This document shows positions 6,950-6,994 of a DNA stretch of 6,994 nucleotides, piece after piece. The position numbers were made by a program, and so were the translations under genes. The notes under the pieces are model-generated. The model searched no databases. It was not told where the DNA came from and saw nothing but the letters and a program-made list of their open reading frames with translations. The stretch is from Dysgonamonadaceae bacterium (lineage in GTDB: Bacteria > Bacteroidota > Bacteroidia > Bacteroidales > Azobacteroidaceae), in assembly GCA_031276105.1 (NCBI GenBank), contig JAISNS010000269.1, forward strand, positions 1-6,994. Direction: 5' to 3'. Each line of letters starts with the position of its first letter. Position 1 is the stretch's first letter.

Positions 6950-6994
6950 GATTTTTAATTTAAATATGGGTAACCCCAAAGAAGCTCTGCTTTT

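Noticed and set aside
6950..6979. TTG start at 6979 adding ten residues to the ferredoxin
   Set aside because: A rare start codon with hydrophobic residues not typical of small ferredoxins; ATG at 6949 is simpler. The frame is open to the window edge, so the doubt is recorded with the gene.
6950..6994. Promoter for the leftward operon, including the GGGTAACCC palindrome at 6968-6976
   Set aside because: I could not find a Bacteroidota-type -33/-7 pair with correct spacing in the 45 bases available, and the palindrome is too short to call.

Overview
The window looks like a piece of chromosome from an anaerobic or fermentative member of the Bacteroidota, probably Bacteroidales. This rests on the form of the two methylmalonyl-CoA mutase subunits, the A-rich leaders without clear Shine-Dalgarno sequences, and a small ECF sigma factor encoded with a two-helix membrane protein of a kind I associate with this phylum. 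The assignment is from recognition, not from a database search.

Left part, plus strand (1-4619): mutA (small subunit of methylmalonyl-CoA mutase), a small NYN-domain nuclease gene, and mutB (large, B12-binding subunit), with gaps of 12 and 5 bases, so very likely one transcript. The mutase interconverts succinyl-CoA and methylmalonyl-CoA, the carbon-skeleton step of the succinate-to-propionate route. The nuclease gene between the two subunit genes is the odd member: it is AT-rich (222 G/C of 540 bases, about 41%) while sampled rows of mutA and mutB run at about 53-68%. No function linking it to the mutase is evident.

Middle (4620-5771): a 126-base gap whose right half folds on paper into a long imperfect hairpin (4658-4724), then a PLP-dependent cysteine synthase family gene on the plus strand. 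That gene converges with the next block across 26 bases holding a short palindrome.

Right part, minus strand (6949 down to 5798): a leftward set of three tightly packed genes, a two-cluster [4Fe-4S] ferredoxin, a 121-residue histidine-rich membrane protein, and an ECF sigma factor whose start overlaps the membrane-protein gene by 14 bases. This looks like a small signalling operon in which the membrane protein may control the sigma factor. The ferredoxin frame stays open to the window edge, so the upstream end of this operon is not seen.

No RNA genes, insertion sequences, CRISPR arrays or integrase-type genes were found. The points most worth a second look are the nuclease gene splitting mutA and mutB, the ferredoxin/membrane protein/sigma operon, the long hairpin upstream of the cysteine synthase gene, a cysteine-rich insertion in MutA, and a 40-base AT-rich patch with atypical codons at the interdomain linker of mutB.
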